DNA from: Oscarella lobularis
Taxonomy: Eukaryota > Porifera > Homoscleromorpha > Homosclerophorida > Oscarellidae
NCBI RefSeq assembly: GCF_947507565.1
Contig: NC_089180.1
Span: 1,798,001 to 1,862,000, forward strand
DNA: 64,000 bases
Reading direction: 5' to 3'
Position 1 is the first letter of the stretch; each line of letters opens with the position of its first letter. The notes under the pieces were generated by a model. The model saw nothing but the letters and a program-made list of their open reading frames with translations. It did not search any database and was not told the DNA's origin. Below, piece after piece: positions 54,112 to 64,000 of this stretch. Position numbers and translations under genes: made by a program.

Positions 54112-56235
54112 AGCTACACCACGGGGAATGCCAATGATGTACGGCCAATAGCAGTGGGCAGCGTCTTTCGTCGTCTCGTGGCCAAAGCGGCTTGCAGTTC
54201 TTTAAAATCTCAAATGGCTTAGTTTTTCAACCCATTCCAATTTGGGGTGGCAACGGCCGGCGGTGCGGAGCATCTTATCCACCTTCTTCACTCAGCACCC
54301 TGATTGGATGATTCTGAAGACTGATGCCCGTAATGCCTTCAATTCCATCAGCCGCTCTTCTTTTCTCAAAGAAGTGGCTGAATCCTTTCCATCTTTGTAC
54401 AAGTTCGTTGCTCGTTGCTACTTCCTCCTGCCTGCACTTTGCTTCCAACAAAAAATGAATATCAAGTGTATTCTATCAGAGGAGGGCGTCCAGCAAGGTG
54501 ACCCTTTGGGGCCTTTTCTTTTCGCGCTTGCTCTGCAACCTTGCTTGCGAGCAGCTGCAGAAGAGTGCTCCAAAGGCTTTGTCGTTAGCTACCTTGATGA
54601 CGCAGTTATTGTCGGCCCGAAAGCGGATGTTCTGTCAGCGTACGAAGTTCTACAGGATAAAATGGCTTCAATCGGTCTGGAGATTCGTCCTGACAAGTGT
54701 GAAGCTTTGAGTCAGCATGAAGTCGGCGAATGACCCCTTGCCGCCTCTATCTCAAGGGACGGCATGCAAATTCTTGGCAGTCCCGTCGGCTCCGCGCAGT
54801 TCATCCACCGTGAGTGCTTGAAATTTGCACGAAAACAGCAGCCATTCTTACAAAAGCTTCGCTGCATTGCGAACACCCAAGTTGCTTCCTTGCTCCTTCG
54901 TTACTGCGGAGTCCCGACCTTAACACACCTTCTTCGATCAATTCCTCCACCTGATATCGAATCTGCAGCAAAGTTACATGATGAAAATATCGTTTCGACT
55001 TGGGAGTCAATCATCGGCATCAATGTCTCTCCAGATCAAAGTCAACAGCTCAGCCTTCCTTTGTCGCACGGTGGATTTGGTCTCTCTTCGGCTTCGCTGG
55101 TTTCTCCTTGCGCTTTTATCGGTTCGTGGGCTGCGTCCCTTGCATTTCTACCTGGCTGCATTGAGAAATTTCCGTCGGCGCCTACGAACATTGACACCAC
55201 CCCGAGCGAGCGATTCCTTGAAGGTCACATCTTCCGTGCAATAATTGGCTTACATCCAGTCGGAGAAGATATCAAAAGCCTAATACCAAATGCTGAACAA
55301 CTGCCAAACTGGAAGCCCAAGTTACAAGCGAAATTAACACAAATTCTCCAATCTGACGCAGCTGAACGCTTGATATCTCGCAGCGACCAACGTTCACAAG
55401 CCCGTATCCGCAGCGCCAGTGGTTCAGAGTCTGCTGCATGGTTGGATGCTCTCCCCTCGTCGAATGCTTTGTCCTTCTCGCTTGCCGAATTTCGGATCGC
55501 GGCATTGCTTCGACTTGGGGCAGAAATTCCTTTCCTGCGAGACATTGACCACTGTGATTGTGGGGCGACAATCGACAACGAAGGCTATCACACCTTAACC
55601 TGCGCTCGTGGCTTAGGTGCCGTCCGTCGTCATAACGCCATCCAACACACTTGGCTCAACCTTCTTCACTCGGTCAACTACGTTTGTGATCTGGAACGCG
55701 AGCATCAATTCGACGACGACAACAAGCGTCCAGACATTGGAGTTTTTAACTTCAAGGATGGCCGAAAGCTGCTATTGGATGTCAGCGTCATTCACCCGCA
55801 ATCCGGATCAGTTCTCGCGCGAAGTGCCCGTTCAGATGGTGCCGCGGCTGCTAAAAGGGATGAGGATAAGTTGGCAAATACCTCGACGACGCAACGCGAC
55901 TCGGATATCTCTTCGAGCCGCTCGTTTTTGGCCGATGGAGTCCCATCGCAAGACGTCTATTCTCCCAATTTTCCCTTCGCCCTTCTTTAGATTTTCTTGA
56001 CGACAAAAATGCATTTTCATGGATTTTTGGCGTAAATGTTTGTCTGTCTCTCTTCAACGTGAGAATTCCCGAATTATTTTACGTAAAGTTAAGTCTGTCC
56101 TCCCATCTATTTCTGTTTCCCCCGTGCCCCTCCTCAGCTGGAGCTCCCGTTCAGTGCTTCAGCTGGGAGTAATCTTGTCATATGTTTATTCTATTCCTGT
56201 TCTCTTGTTTTTGTGTTTAGTATTTGTCTAAATAA
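54112..56235 (+). mobile_element. non-LTR retrotransposon with C-terminal restriction-like endonuclease, 5'-truncated
   Basis: Contains the ORF described next and a 3' region ending in AATAAAAAAACGGGGAGG. The 5' edge cuts into RT motifs, as usual for 5'-truncated LINE insertions. It lies against the minus-strand gene fragment at 54110. Confidence 0.8.
54115..55990 (+). pseudogene. LINE reverse transcriptase plus REL endonuclease
   Basis: Early RT motifs: DVRPIAVGSVFRRLVAKAA, a TAG near 54220, then FQFGVATAGGAEHLIH, with a frame change near 54280. Core: HPDWMILKTDARNAFNSISR, EEGVQQGDPLGPFLFALALQ, and the catalytic box VVSYLDDAVIVGPK. TGA at 54731-54733 interrupts the frame, which continues unchanged (PLAASISRDGMQILGSPVGS). 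The C-terminus has a CDCGATIDNEGYHTLTC zinc knuckle followed by an R-H-N box and RPDIGVFNFKDGRKLLLDVS, the PD...D pattern of restriction-like endonucleases in R2/NeSL/HERO-type LINEs. These enzymes nick target DNA and prime reverse transcription. The clade is not decided. Apart from one stop and the 5' damage, the ORF is well preserved, so insertion was recent. Confidence 0.85.
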
Positions 56236-57165
56236 AAAAACGGGGAGGTTCGGACGCTTCGTAGCTCAAGGCAGCCACCGTAAAGCAATGGCCACCCGTT
56301 CCAAAAAGTTTCGGGCGAGTGTTGACCTCATAGGCCACCTCAGCCAGTATCCGCCTGGACGAGTAGTCGGCCCCTAATACCGAGTCCCCCGGCGCGACGA
56401 TACCTGACCACATTGGCAAGCCGAAGCTAAGAACCGGGGCTTTTGAGGTGGAGAGCGGCTGACTACCGTTTGTAGGAGTCGACAGGAAAGGACGTGCAAT
56501 GCTAAGATCGAATTCTCCTGAGCCAGATCATCCGCAATCTAATCGTGCCAGTTGGTGAGAAAAGTGCCGGCAACCAGACCGCTTGCGACACCCCCTCCGA
56601 GCCGTGCCCACTCTGCCTAACGCAGGCCGTGCTCGTTTGGCAACAATAAGACTTATAGGCGATCATTCTGCTCAGTGCGTGAACCGAGGCCGAAGCCCCC
56701 CATCGCCCTGCTTAGAGGCTCCGGCACGGGATTAATCCGTGGGCCACGCTGATCCGACGATCCAGACTGTCCTTTTGTCAAAGCTCCCGAGCCAGTCCGT
56801 CAAGGATGAGACGCAGATTGCTCCACGCCGCACCCACCCTAGGCCGCAACTGAAGGAGAATCGGTGTGCACTTCCCTTTTGAGCCGTATAGCTCCGCCCA
56901 GCGCGCTCATTGGTCCGTTGAGGTCACGTTGGGTTCATCTAGCGCTCTGGTTGGTTCCTTTCGCATAGGTGCGAATTTTGGAGACCGTTTGACTATCGAT
57001 TGCATCATGATCATCGTCAGCAATTCTATTCTTGGCAACGAATTATGCAAGATTTCTCGCCTCAAGGTCAAGATGGCGTACCGGTACGATGCCTCGCGGT
57101 CGCGTTTCTTCTTCTTCGCAGTTTCATCGTACGTTTCGCAGTGCATTATCGTCGATTGGCTCTTT
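56236..57165. other. GC-rich noncoding stretch
   Basis: No coding frame or known RNA gene recognised. Many CCGAGCC/GGCTCGG-type short complementary pairs (e.g. CCGAGCCGTGCCC, GGAGGCTCCGGCACGG, CTCCCGAGCC) suggest a structured transcript or LINE UTR. Confidence 0.35.
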
Positions 57166-58165
57166 CGTAGTCAGGTCACCTGACCCTTGCACGTGACCGT
57201 GGCATAGGGTCAGGCCAAACGGCACCCCGCACTGTGGAGTGCGGCCCAATCACAGGCCGAGTTGTCTGTGACGTAGGGACCAATTAGCTGTTCTAACCGT
57301 TTACGCCCTCGAATGTTTTTATACGAGTAAGTGATCAAGGTCGATCGCACGCTTATGCCACCCAATCGTACGCGATCGTAAGCGAAAATGTGACGATCGT
57401 ACGCGAAAGAAAGCAATGTAGTACGCGAAAACGACGAACTCCTCAGCTGCGGAGCTCGTCGCTTCTGCGTACGATCACCTAGACCGCGCCTAGACTTTCC
57501 AATTCTCCCCTAGTTGTCTCGCTTTTGGGATCTCGAAGCTATGACGTAGAGCGTCTCTAATAACTTAATTCGTTTAGTGCGTACCGCATGCAACACTTGG
57601 ACCATGCGCGTTTGGCCAGACCCTTCCTCCCGAGCGAAGGGTGTGGCCTCCAGACTATCCAGCCTGTTGGTAGGGATACGCGCGCGCGTTAGACCGGACA
57701 ACAGGCTGGACCCTCGAGCCTAGGAAGGGTCTGGCCAAACGCGCATGGTCCAAGTGTTGCATGCGGTACGCACTAAACGAATTAAGTTATTAGAGACGCT
57801 CTACGTCATAGCTTCGAGATCCCAAAAGCGAGACAACTAGGGGAGAATTGGAAAGTCTAGGCGCGGTCTAGGTGATCGTACGCAGAAGCGACGAGCTCCG
57901 CAGCTGAGGAGTTCGTCGTTTTCGCGTACTACATGCTTTCTTTCGCGTACGATCGTCACATTTTCGCTTACGATCGCGTACGATTGGGTGGCATAAGCGT
58001 GCGATCGACCTTGATCACTCATCGCTACTCGTATAAAAACATTCGAGGGCGTAAACGGTTAGAACAGCTAATTGGTCCCTACGTCACAGACAACTCGGCC
58101 TGTGATTGGGCCCGTTTGGCCTGACCCTATGCCACGGTCACGTGCAAGGGTCAGGTGACCTGACT
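57166..58165. repeat. about 1-kb palindrome, arms about 450 bp
   Basis: 57166-57628 and 57722-58165 are inverted copies, nearly identical except that the right arm lacks about 20 bp near GCACTGTGGAGTGC and has a 7-bp CGATGAG stretch that the left lacks. Loop 57629-57721. Long runs include TGTGACGATCGTACGCGAAA and AATTAAGTTATTAGAGACGC. A third arm copy is at 59246-59513. The loop edge CAGACCCTTCCTCCCGAGCG recurs at about 58186-58226. Confidence 0.95.
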
Positions 58166-58226
58166 ACAGGCTGGACCCTCGAGCCTAGACCCTTCCTCCC
58201 GAGCGAAGGGTGTGGCCTCCAGACTA

Positions 58227-58868
58227 GTGCAGGTATATGTGCAGGGGGGGTCCGTCACGAGCGCACGCTAGTGACACACCCTTTTTTGAAAGTCCGTTTC
58301 TTGCGTCGTTTTTGGCGATACCTTCTCGTTACAAGATCGAATCTGAATAAAATACGAATAAGATTACTGACGTGCGTTTTCGCGGCCTGAAACCTCACCC
58401 TTGTCCCGTTGCGCACGACCTACTTTTCGCAGCCTGCATCTCGGGCAGTAGCAGACCTACCAAGTCTCACGCATTTAGCGTGAGACTCACGCATACAGCC
58501 CTTGACCCAAGCTCTCACGCATGATCGATAAAATCTCACGCATGCAGAGTTTTTGTGAGATTTCATCTAGAACTGTACTAAACGTGAAACGCTAGCTAGC
58601 CGAAAGAAGCTAGAAACGGCTGGAATGTCTTGCAAATTGTAAGGCGAGCGTAGGCAAGCACATTTCCTCGCGTATCGCTATAATAATTCCAGCTGTACTG
58701 TAATTTACTATTTACACGAGTTCACGTGCATGAGGCCCTGAAAGTTCAAAGCGCTAGAGGCTTTGCACCGACTGCATTATCATAGGTGTAATAAGTCATT
58801 AATTACATCTGTGGTGCGATGGGTAGTCTTAGCAGTTTTAACTCAATTTTAGTGGGCGCGGCTCAATT
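58227..58868. other. no gene recognised
   Basis: Contains CTCACGCAT repeats (58468-58545) and a palindromic GCGCGCGAAGCGCGCGC at about 58896. A related CATCTCACGCATACCG follows at 58918. Confidence 0.45.
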
Positions 58869-58904
58869 TTTAGGGGGCGTGGCCAAAAATTTTTTGCGCG
58901 CGCG

Positions 58905-59225
58905 AAGCGCGCGCTGGCATCTCACGCATACCGCCCTCTAACCCTTGGCAGCTCTGCAGTAGTCCGATTCCAGTTCTGGAAGACACCGATTTCAACCGCC
59001 TACACAGTAGCCTTCTCTGCCACAGAGTGATGCGCTGTCGCTTGTCTTTCGTTTCTGAGATGTTTGCTTCTTTAGTATATGAATCCTGGCGCCCTTCGTT
59101 TCGTTGACTGGAGCTATTGCCATCCTGTCGTCGTGTACAGTGTCTTCGAGTAGATCGACGTTTTGCACGTTGGGATGGATATAGCCTCGCGTGCCAGGCT
59201 CTCCCCGCAGTGAAGCGCGTTAGCG
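58905..59225 (-). CDS. coding-like stretch, unassigned
   Basis: A minus-strand frame reads GYIHPNVQNVDLLEDTVHDD, RMAIAPVNETKGARIHILKK, QTSQKRKTSDSASLCG to a stop. Texture is plausible, but no family is recognised. It may be a later exon of the broken transposase upstream. Confidence 0.3.
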
Positions 59226-59245
59226 CCCCACTCCGTGGAGAGCTA

Positions 59246-59513
59246 GTCAGGTCACCTGACCCTTGCACGTGACCGTGGCATAGGGTCAGGCCAAACGGGG
59301 ATGTGTTGCACCCCGCACTGTGGAGTGCGGCCCAATCACAGGCCGAGTTGTCTGTGACGTAGGGACCAATTAGCTGTTCTAACCGTTTACGCCCTCGAAT
59401 GTTTTTATACGAGTAGCGATGAGTGATCAAGGTCGATCGCACGCTTATGCCACCCAATCGTACGCGATCGTAAGCGAAAATGTGACGATCGTACGCGAAA
59501 GAAAGCAATGTAC
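59246..59513. repeat. third copy of the palindrome arm, inserted in a transposase ORF
   Basis: Same orientation as 57166-57420, with GCATAGGGTCAGGCCAAACG plus an extra GGATGTGTTG. It begins where the transposase frame loses its family pattern (after PGFPTTIC). Confidence 0.93.
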
Positions 59514-60198
59514 ATATGGTTGTGGGGAACCCCGGGGGAAGGTGCATGGAAGGTAAGAGTGTGTTGTTTATGTAGTATGCAAAGTCAGTCACGGTCATGT
59601 TAGGTTCGCCCCTGACGCACGCGTGTGCACGTGCCCATTTAGCCGCACGAACACGACAATCCTCATGGGTCATGATGGACACGCGTGCGTATTTCCCCCG
59701 CATGTCCGGAGGGAACTCGCCTTCATTTTCTATAAAGTTGCGCCTCCATTCGTTGACGGTTCTTGCTGACCTCCCCACAATTTGCGCCGCCAATTTCGAT
59801 GAGTCGCCGATGTTGAGGCCGACGTCGCGCATCCCAATCTCATAACAGAGCAGAGAGAGCATTTGCAGATCGTGCATTGGACGCAACTGCACCCAGATGG
59901 TGACAGCGCTCCAGACGTCCTCATCGGTCATTGGAAGCGAGGAGGCAACGTTGGGTGTTGGGCCAGGATCTTCCTGAAGTATCTCTGGCTCGTGCGTAGG
60001 TGGAGTTGAGGGCGGAACTGAAACGTGAGGGAATCACACGAGCAATAACCCGCCCTAATTGCTCTTACCAGATGTTTCAGAGCGTTTCTGGTTTAACGCT
60101 TGCGCCCGATGACGGAAAGTTCGCTTTAGAGTCGGTCTGATAGGTTTTCGATGCATTCGCAAGGAACAGAACTTCGAGAAGCAGCGTGCGTTACCCAT
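59514..60198 (-). pseudogene. IS630/Tc1-like transposase, N-terminal half, interrupted
   Basis: Start ATG at 60198 (MGNARCFSKFCSLRMHRKPI). Exon 1 runs to about 60068; a short intron ends in TTTCAG (about 60018) and exon 2 continues VPPSTPPTHEPEILQEDPGP, then a helix-turn-helix region (SSKLAAQIVGRSARTVNEWR), GEFPPDMRGKYARVSIMTHE, and EPNMTVTDFAYYINNTLLPS. This order matches the N-terminal half of a multicopy IS630/Tc1-type transposase whose C-terminal half is seen at 48330-48807. At PGFPTTI the frame runs into the palindrome-arm repeat, so the DDE domain is cut off. A long open frame continues through the repeat to 58870, but it is chimeric. Confidence 0.78.
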
Positions 60199-60954
60199 TT
60201 TCCAAGGTTACGGACGCATTGTACGGGAAATTTAGTAACGGTTTTCTTAATGACGTAATACTCACGTGGGTGCGCGAAGGGCTGCCATTGGTCCTCCCAC
60301 TAACTTCGTTGCCTTACGTCGTACACAGACGGGACCACCACCGCTGACAAGAATAGCCTTCCACGAATCTCCCGGTCTTTTCGGGGACCCCGTACGACTT
60401 TGCGTTCGCGCGCGCGGCGGCCGTGCGCGAACCGCTTCCGCCGCCGTGCGACGAAAATCGTGACATTTCTATAGAAGCGTCTTCGTCGGGGTCCCCGGGA
60501 TCCCGCGCACGACGTCACTCGACGTCACCGTCACGTGCGGTGCGAAGAGCTAAGACTGTTTGACGACGTCAACCGCGCAAAGTCGTTCCGCTCTTAGCTT
60601 CGAAACGCTTCTTTCGATAGCGTTGCGCGTCGGTGGCGTTTCGTTTCGTCTGTTTTAGTCTAGGGTGGCGATGACGTCATTCTTTGCGTCATCACCTCTG
60701 GGCGCGTTTTCTCGCCGATTTATTTACGTCCCTCTCCCGCGCTTCTCGGTGTCCCACCGTCGCCTTTTAGAGGGATGCGACCATGTAATAAATACCGAGT
60801 TATTTACTTAGCCGGTTCTAATAAAAATTGGACTGCCGCTCATAGGTACTGCACCGTTTTGCTTTTAATCGACCAGGAAAATGCTACTTATTTTGTAGGA
60901 CCGTCGTACTGACAAATACGCAAAAATTAGATTTTCTCCAAGCAGAGGCCTTCC
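60199..60954. other. GC-rich spacer
   Basis: 60368-60398 is identical to 31151-31181. Several CGTCACG/GACGTCA boxes. No gene recognised. Confidence 0.45.
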
Positions 60955-62250
60955 CTCTTATAATAATTTATCCGGGTGTTTGTGCCTTGAGGCGAGTACC
61001 TGGAGTTCGGAACTGTTTTGATAACAATAAATAATCGAGCTAGAGTCAGGGACTACTGGAGTATCTATTTAATGAAGCCGGAGTTAGGGACTGAGATAGA
61101 TTTGATTGGGCCGGAGTTAGGGACTGGGTATCTGAGGACCTTTTTTCTGACTCCGGCTCTCATTGCTGAAAGTTAAAGGTTAAACATGCGTATGGACTTT
61201 CCCGTAGTGCAGGCCGTTGTGTAACCAACGCTAATATCACAGATTGAAGCTGGAGTTAGGGATCGACTGTTTAAATAACAGAAATAATCAATCCGGAGCC
61301 AGACACCGATTTCTAATAGAAATAGTCAAGTCACGGTTAGGAACTGAGTATCTAATAGGAATTGTCAAGTAGAGACCTTCCCTCCTATAATGATTTATGG
61401 ACAGGGTGATTGTGTCTGGAGACGAGTACCTGGAGTTAGGGGACGGTATTAGTGACAGAAATAATGAAGCTAGGGACTACTGGAGTGTCTATCGAATAAA
61501 GCTGGAGTTGGGGACTGAGTATCTGATAGACTTCATTGGGCCGGAGTTATAGGGAATGTGTCCCTGAGGACGTTCGTGTCTCTTTTTTCTGACTCCGGCT
61601 CTCATTGCTGGAAGTTCTCTCCCCCAGAGGTTAATTAATATGCGTGTGGACCTTCCCGTAGTGCATGCAGTAGTGTAGCCAACGCTAATAACACAGCTGG
61701 AGCAAGGAATCGACTGTTTATATAACAGGAATATTCAAGCAGGAGTCAGAGACTGATTTCTAATAGAAATATTCAAGTCGGAGTTAGGAACTGAGTGTCT
61801 AATAGGAACTGTCAAATTGGAGTTCCCTGTCCTTTCTTCTTTTTGTTCCCCTATGCGTTTCTCACACTGTTTTGATAACAGAAATAATCAAGCAAGAGTC
61901 GATCAGGAACTACTGGAGTATCTATTTATTAAAACCGGAGTTAGGGACTGAGTATCTAATAGATTTGATTGGGACGGAGTTAGCTAGGGACTGGGTATCT
62001 GAGGACCTTTTATCTGACTCCGGCTCTCATTGATGGACGTTCTGTCCTCCAGAGGTTAATATGGGTAATATGCCAACGCTAATACTGTAACACAGAAATA
62101 ATGAAGCTGGAGCTAGGGATCGACTGTTTATATAACAGAAATAATCAAGCCGGAGTCAGAGACTGCTGTCTAATACTAATATTCAAGTCAGAGTTAGGAA
62201 CTGAGTCTCTAATAGGAATTTTCAATTTGGAGTTCCCTGCCCTTTCACAC
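60955..62250. repeat. three tandem copies of an about 430-bp higher-order repeat
   Basis: Landmark CTGACTCCGGCTCTCATTG falls at about 61146, 61590 and 62014. Inside each unit are shorter repeats of GGAGTTAGGGACTGAGTATC and AACAGAAATAATCAAGC type. Confidence 0.92.
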
Positions 62251-62466
62251 TACGGGAGGCCATATCAGCGGCATGATGCATATTCACCGCTGGGAAGGAG
62301 AACTTTCAGAAAAAGAGGGAAAGCTATTAGCAAGACCAATACCCGGGCGAAGCCGGGTTGACTGCTAGTATCCACATACTGCAACAGAGAAAAATCGTCA
62401 CAATACCTTTCCGTTAAGAGGACCGCGTGCTATTGGATCGAAGCCCTTTCCAATGGCAAGATGCTG

Positions 62467-62493
62467 CAAAAATAAATAAATAAATAAATAAAC
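62467..62493. repeat. (AATA)n
   Basis: AATAAATAAATAAATAAATAAA, inside the presumed 3' part of the RRM gene. Confidence 0.95.
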
Positions 62494-62529
62494 CAGTTCA
62501 TAATCCCTATAAATTATTTTTACCGTCTG

Positions 62530-63394
62530 AAAAATGGACTGATTGCTTGTGTGGACGTTGGAGATCGAGGCACCATCTCTCCTCCTGATCCCCCTCCACT
62601 CACGTCGTTCACCGAGGGATATATGGTCACTCCGTGACCGTCGTAGAACGTTTTGCCGAAATTCTTTGCCAATTGACGCTGTTTCTTGTCCACTGGCTTG
62701 GCCCACGATATTGCCAGAAGGCTTCCGTCAAATTCCTCGCCTAATGACGTCAGGAATACATTTGGATTTAGGTGCACGTGATTATTTACCGTCCATGGAC
62801 TCTTTCGCCGCCACGGCATCCTCGCGCGTCGAATAGTGAACGAAGGCGTAATAGTGAATCTTTTTCACTTTCTCCAGCTTGCCGAATTCGACGAACTTCT
62901 GACGAATCTGCTCTTCGGTGGTCGACACCATGAGATTCCGAACGTAGAGCACTTTTTGACCTAAAAACGAAAAAGAGGGGGATGCAGTGGAAGACAGACC
63001 TCTAACCCCCCTGGGCATCCTTATCCCGTCTTATCAATATGCGTACATTACCTTCGCCATGCCATCTATGATGACATCCTCGTCTTCCCCACTCGGGCTC
63101 GGCCCAATCGACGGTGATTTCGGTTCCCCAGACGACGAGACGCTGATGCATGCCCTTTCGTCGCGCCATCATGGCGGCGCGATGATTCTCGTACTCGACG
63201 AAGGCGAATCCGCGATTCTTCGTCTTATCGGCGAGGCTCGCATAGACGATTGCGTCGACGACGCCGTCCGTGAGTCGACGCATCTCGTCGAGTATGTCCG
63301 CCTTGGTCACCTTCTTCGGTATGCCGCCGATGAAGAGTCGACAGTTGTCGACGGACATGCATACGCCCAGCGATCGACCGCGGCGGAGAGCCAA
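62530..63394 (-). CDS. hnRNP Q/R (SYNCRIP)-like RNA-binding protein, RRM2-RRM3 region
   Basis: Exon 63394-63053: [40 protein letters not shown] and [13 protein letters not shown] give RRM2 (RNP2 LFIGGI, RNP1 NRGFAFVEY). The exon at about 62961-62788 gives RRM3: [36 protein letters not shown]. The last exon, from about 62747: [20 protein letters not shown], then a Gly/Ser tail. hnRNP Q/R proteins act in mRNA transport, stability and splicing. Introns are 92 and about 41 bp. Between RRM2 and RRM3 the conserved sequence [13 protein letters not shown] appears in a frame different from the one joining RRM2 to RRM3. RRM1 and the N-terminus would lie upstream but the interspersed repeat starts at 63470. 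Partial. Confidence 0.85.
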
Positions 63395-63469
63395 TGACGT
63401 AGCCCTTTTCGCGCACGCGCCTTAAATCAGCCAATGAAGTAAACATTTATCGTTCTATCGAGACCCCGT

Positions 63470-64000
63470 GAAAGAAAAATGGCTCGGCTAAGATGAGTTC
63501 GAATTGGCTAAGCTTGAGATTTGGCAGATCGAAGCTTCAATGAATAAGCTTTGATTTTAGCCCTGACGTATTTTTAGTTGAGGGGGACGTCATTCGAGAA
63601 AAAGCGGTTTGAAAGTTTTAGGACCGCTGAACGCACTAGGAACCGCACGTTTTCTCTATAAATAGCTTCAAAAATTTAAAAAATCGTAGGGATTTGTAAA
63701 TGCGCTCGAAAATGGGCTGAATCGTGCCTCAATCGCGCCTAACGACCCACGATGTTTCGAATTTTGCCGAAATATGTTAGGTAAAAACAGCGTCTTTTTA
63801 GCTTCAAAGCCAAAGAATACTGCCTTTTATTTATACTACTGGCGTTTTCGGAAAGCTCGGCGACAAAAATGGGAAGTTGTAGACGATACTATTTGTACGA
63901 GGGTCCCCGCCCGATGCGCTTTCGTTTCAGTGAAGCAATGCCATATTTGAGCATTTTCGCCAAAGAAAATGCGCTTGCCAGAGGCTAGATAAGGTAAATT
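63470..64000. repeat. interspersed repeat, copy at window end
   Basis: GTTCGAATTGGCTAAGCTTGAG and AAGCTTTGATTTTAGCCCTGACG resemble the ends at about 3600-3650 and 36240-36480. Beyond about 63650 nothing is recognised. Confidence 0.6.

Noticed and set aside
54978-56000. Additional ORFs on both strands over the LINE
   Set aside because: Shadows of the RT/endonuclease frame.

Overview
This is a eukaryotic, almost certainly early-branching metazoan, genomic contig. Genes are split by very short GT-AG introns (about 45-65 bp), and conserved exons can be read for animal families: an EMI/EGF (MEGF-type) receptor, VPS16, a G9a/EHMT-type SET methyltransferase, AKT kinase, BTG/Tob, an hnRNP Q/R-type RRM protein, an RCC1-repeat protein, a kelch protein and a VLIG-like immune GTPase tail. 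Compact genes, many repeats and sponge/cnidarian-style transposon-derived families suggest a sponge or a relative. That placement is inference. There is one assembly gap (Ns, 20188-20388).

Layout. 1-1004: (ATTC)n microsatellite and a 112-bp minisatellite. 1650-3177 (-): EGF receptor-like gene. 3380-3710: first copy of an interspersed repeat family that recurs at 7845-8255, 33262-33600, 34810-36600 and 63470-63600. 3884-7346 (+): about ten-exon gene with a DUF6589-like core, coiled coil and RING-like tail. 8402-10970 (-): decayed Helitron. 11464-16467 (+): secreted/anchored two-repeat protein whose second exon is split by a 1676-bp foldback transposon with a perfect 6-bp target duplication; the transposon carries a HECT-like ORF. 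16681-19912: transposon-associated genes (PHD, DDE_Tnp_4, two unknown families). 20841-22222: tyrosine recombinase, Gypsy and LINE debris. 22497-26270: VPS16, kelch and EHMT-like genes. 26868-33600: satellites, MITEs and Gypsy debris. 33892-34707: VLIG-like C-terminus. 37124-39350: three small gene fragments including RCC1 repeats. 39512-41900: 54-bp satellite. 42095-43319: an unknown minus-strand gene beside an intact, intronless BTG/Tob gene. 43988-50120: MITEs and Tc1/Tigger transposase debris. 50523-53218: AKT copy lacking its catalytic-loop exons. 54112-56235: LINE with a restriction-like endonuclease. 57166-60198: giant palindrome and a transposase broken by a third copy of its arm. 60955-62250: tandem higher-order repeats. 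62530-63394 (-): hnRNP Q/R-like gene.

The genes do not form one pathway. The common theme is mobile DNA acting on host genes: exon insertion (12921-14596, possibly 44156-44602), exon loss with minisatellite sequence in the remaining intron (VPS16, AKT), and 1-2 nt frame breaks in most conserved genes. Those breaks could be pseudogenization or homopolymer errors in the assembly. BTG/Tob is the only conserved gene here that reads cleanly from start to stop.
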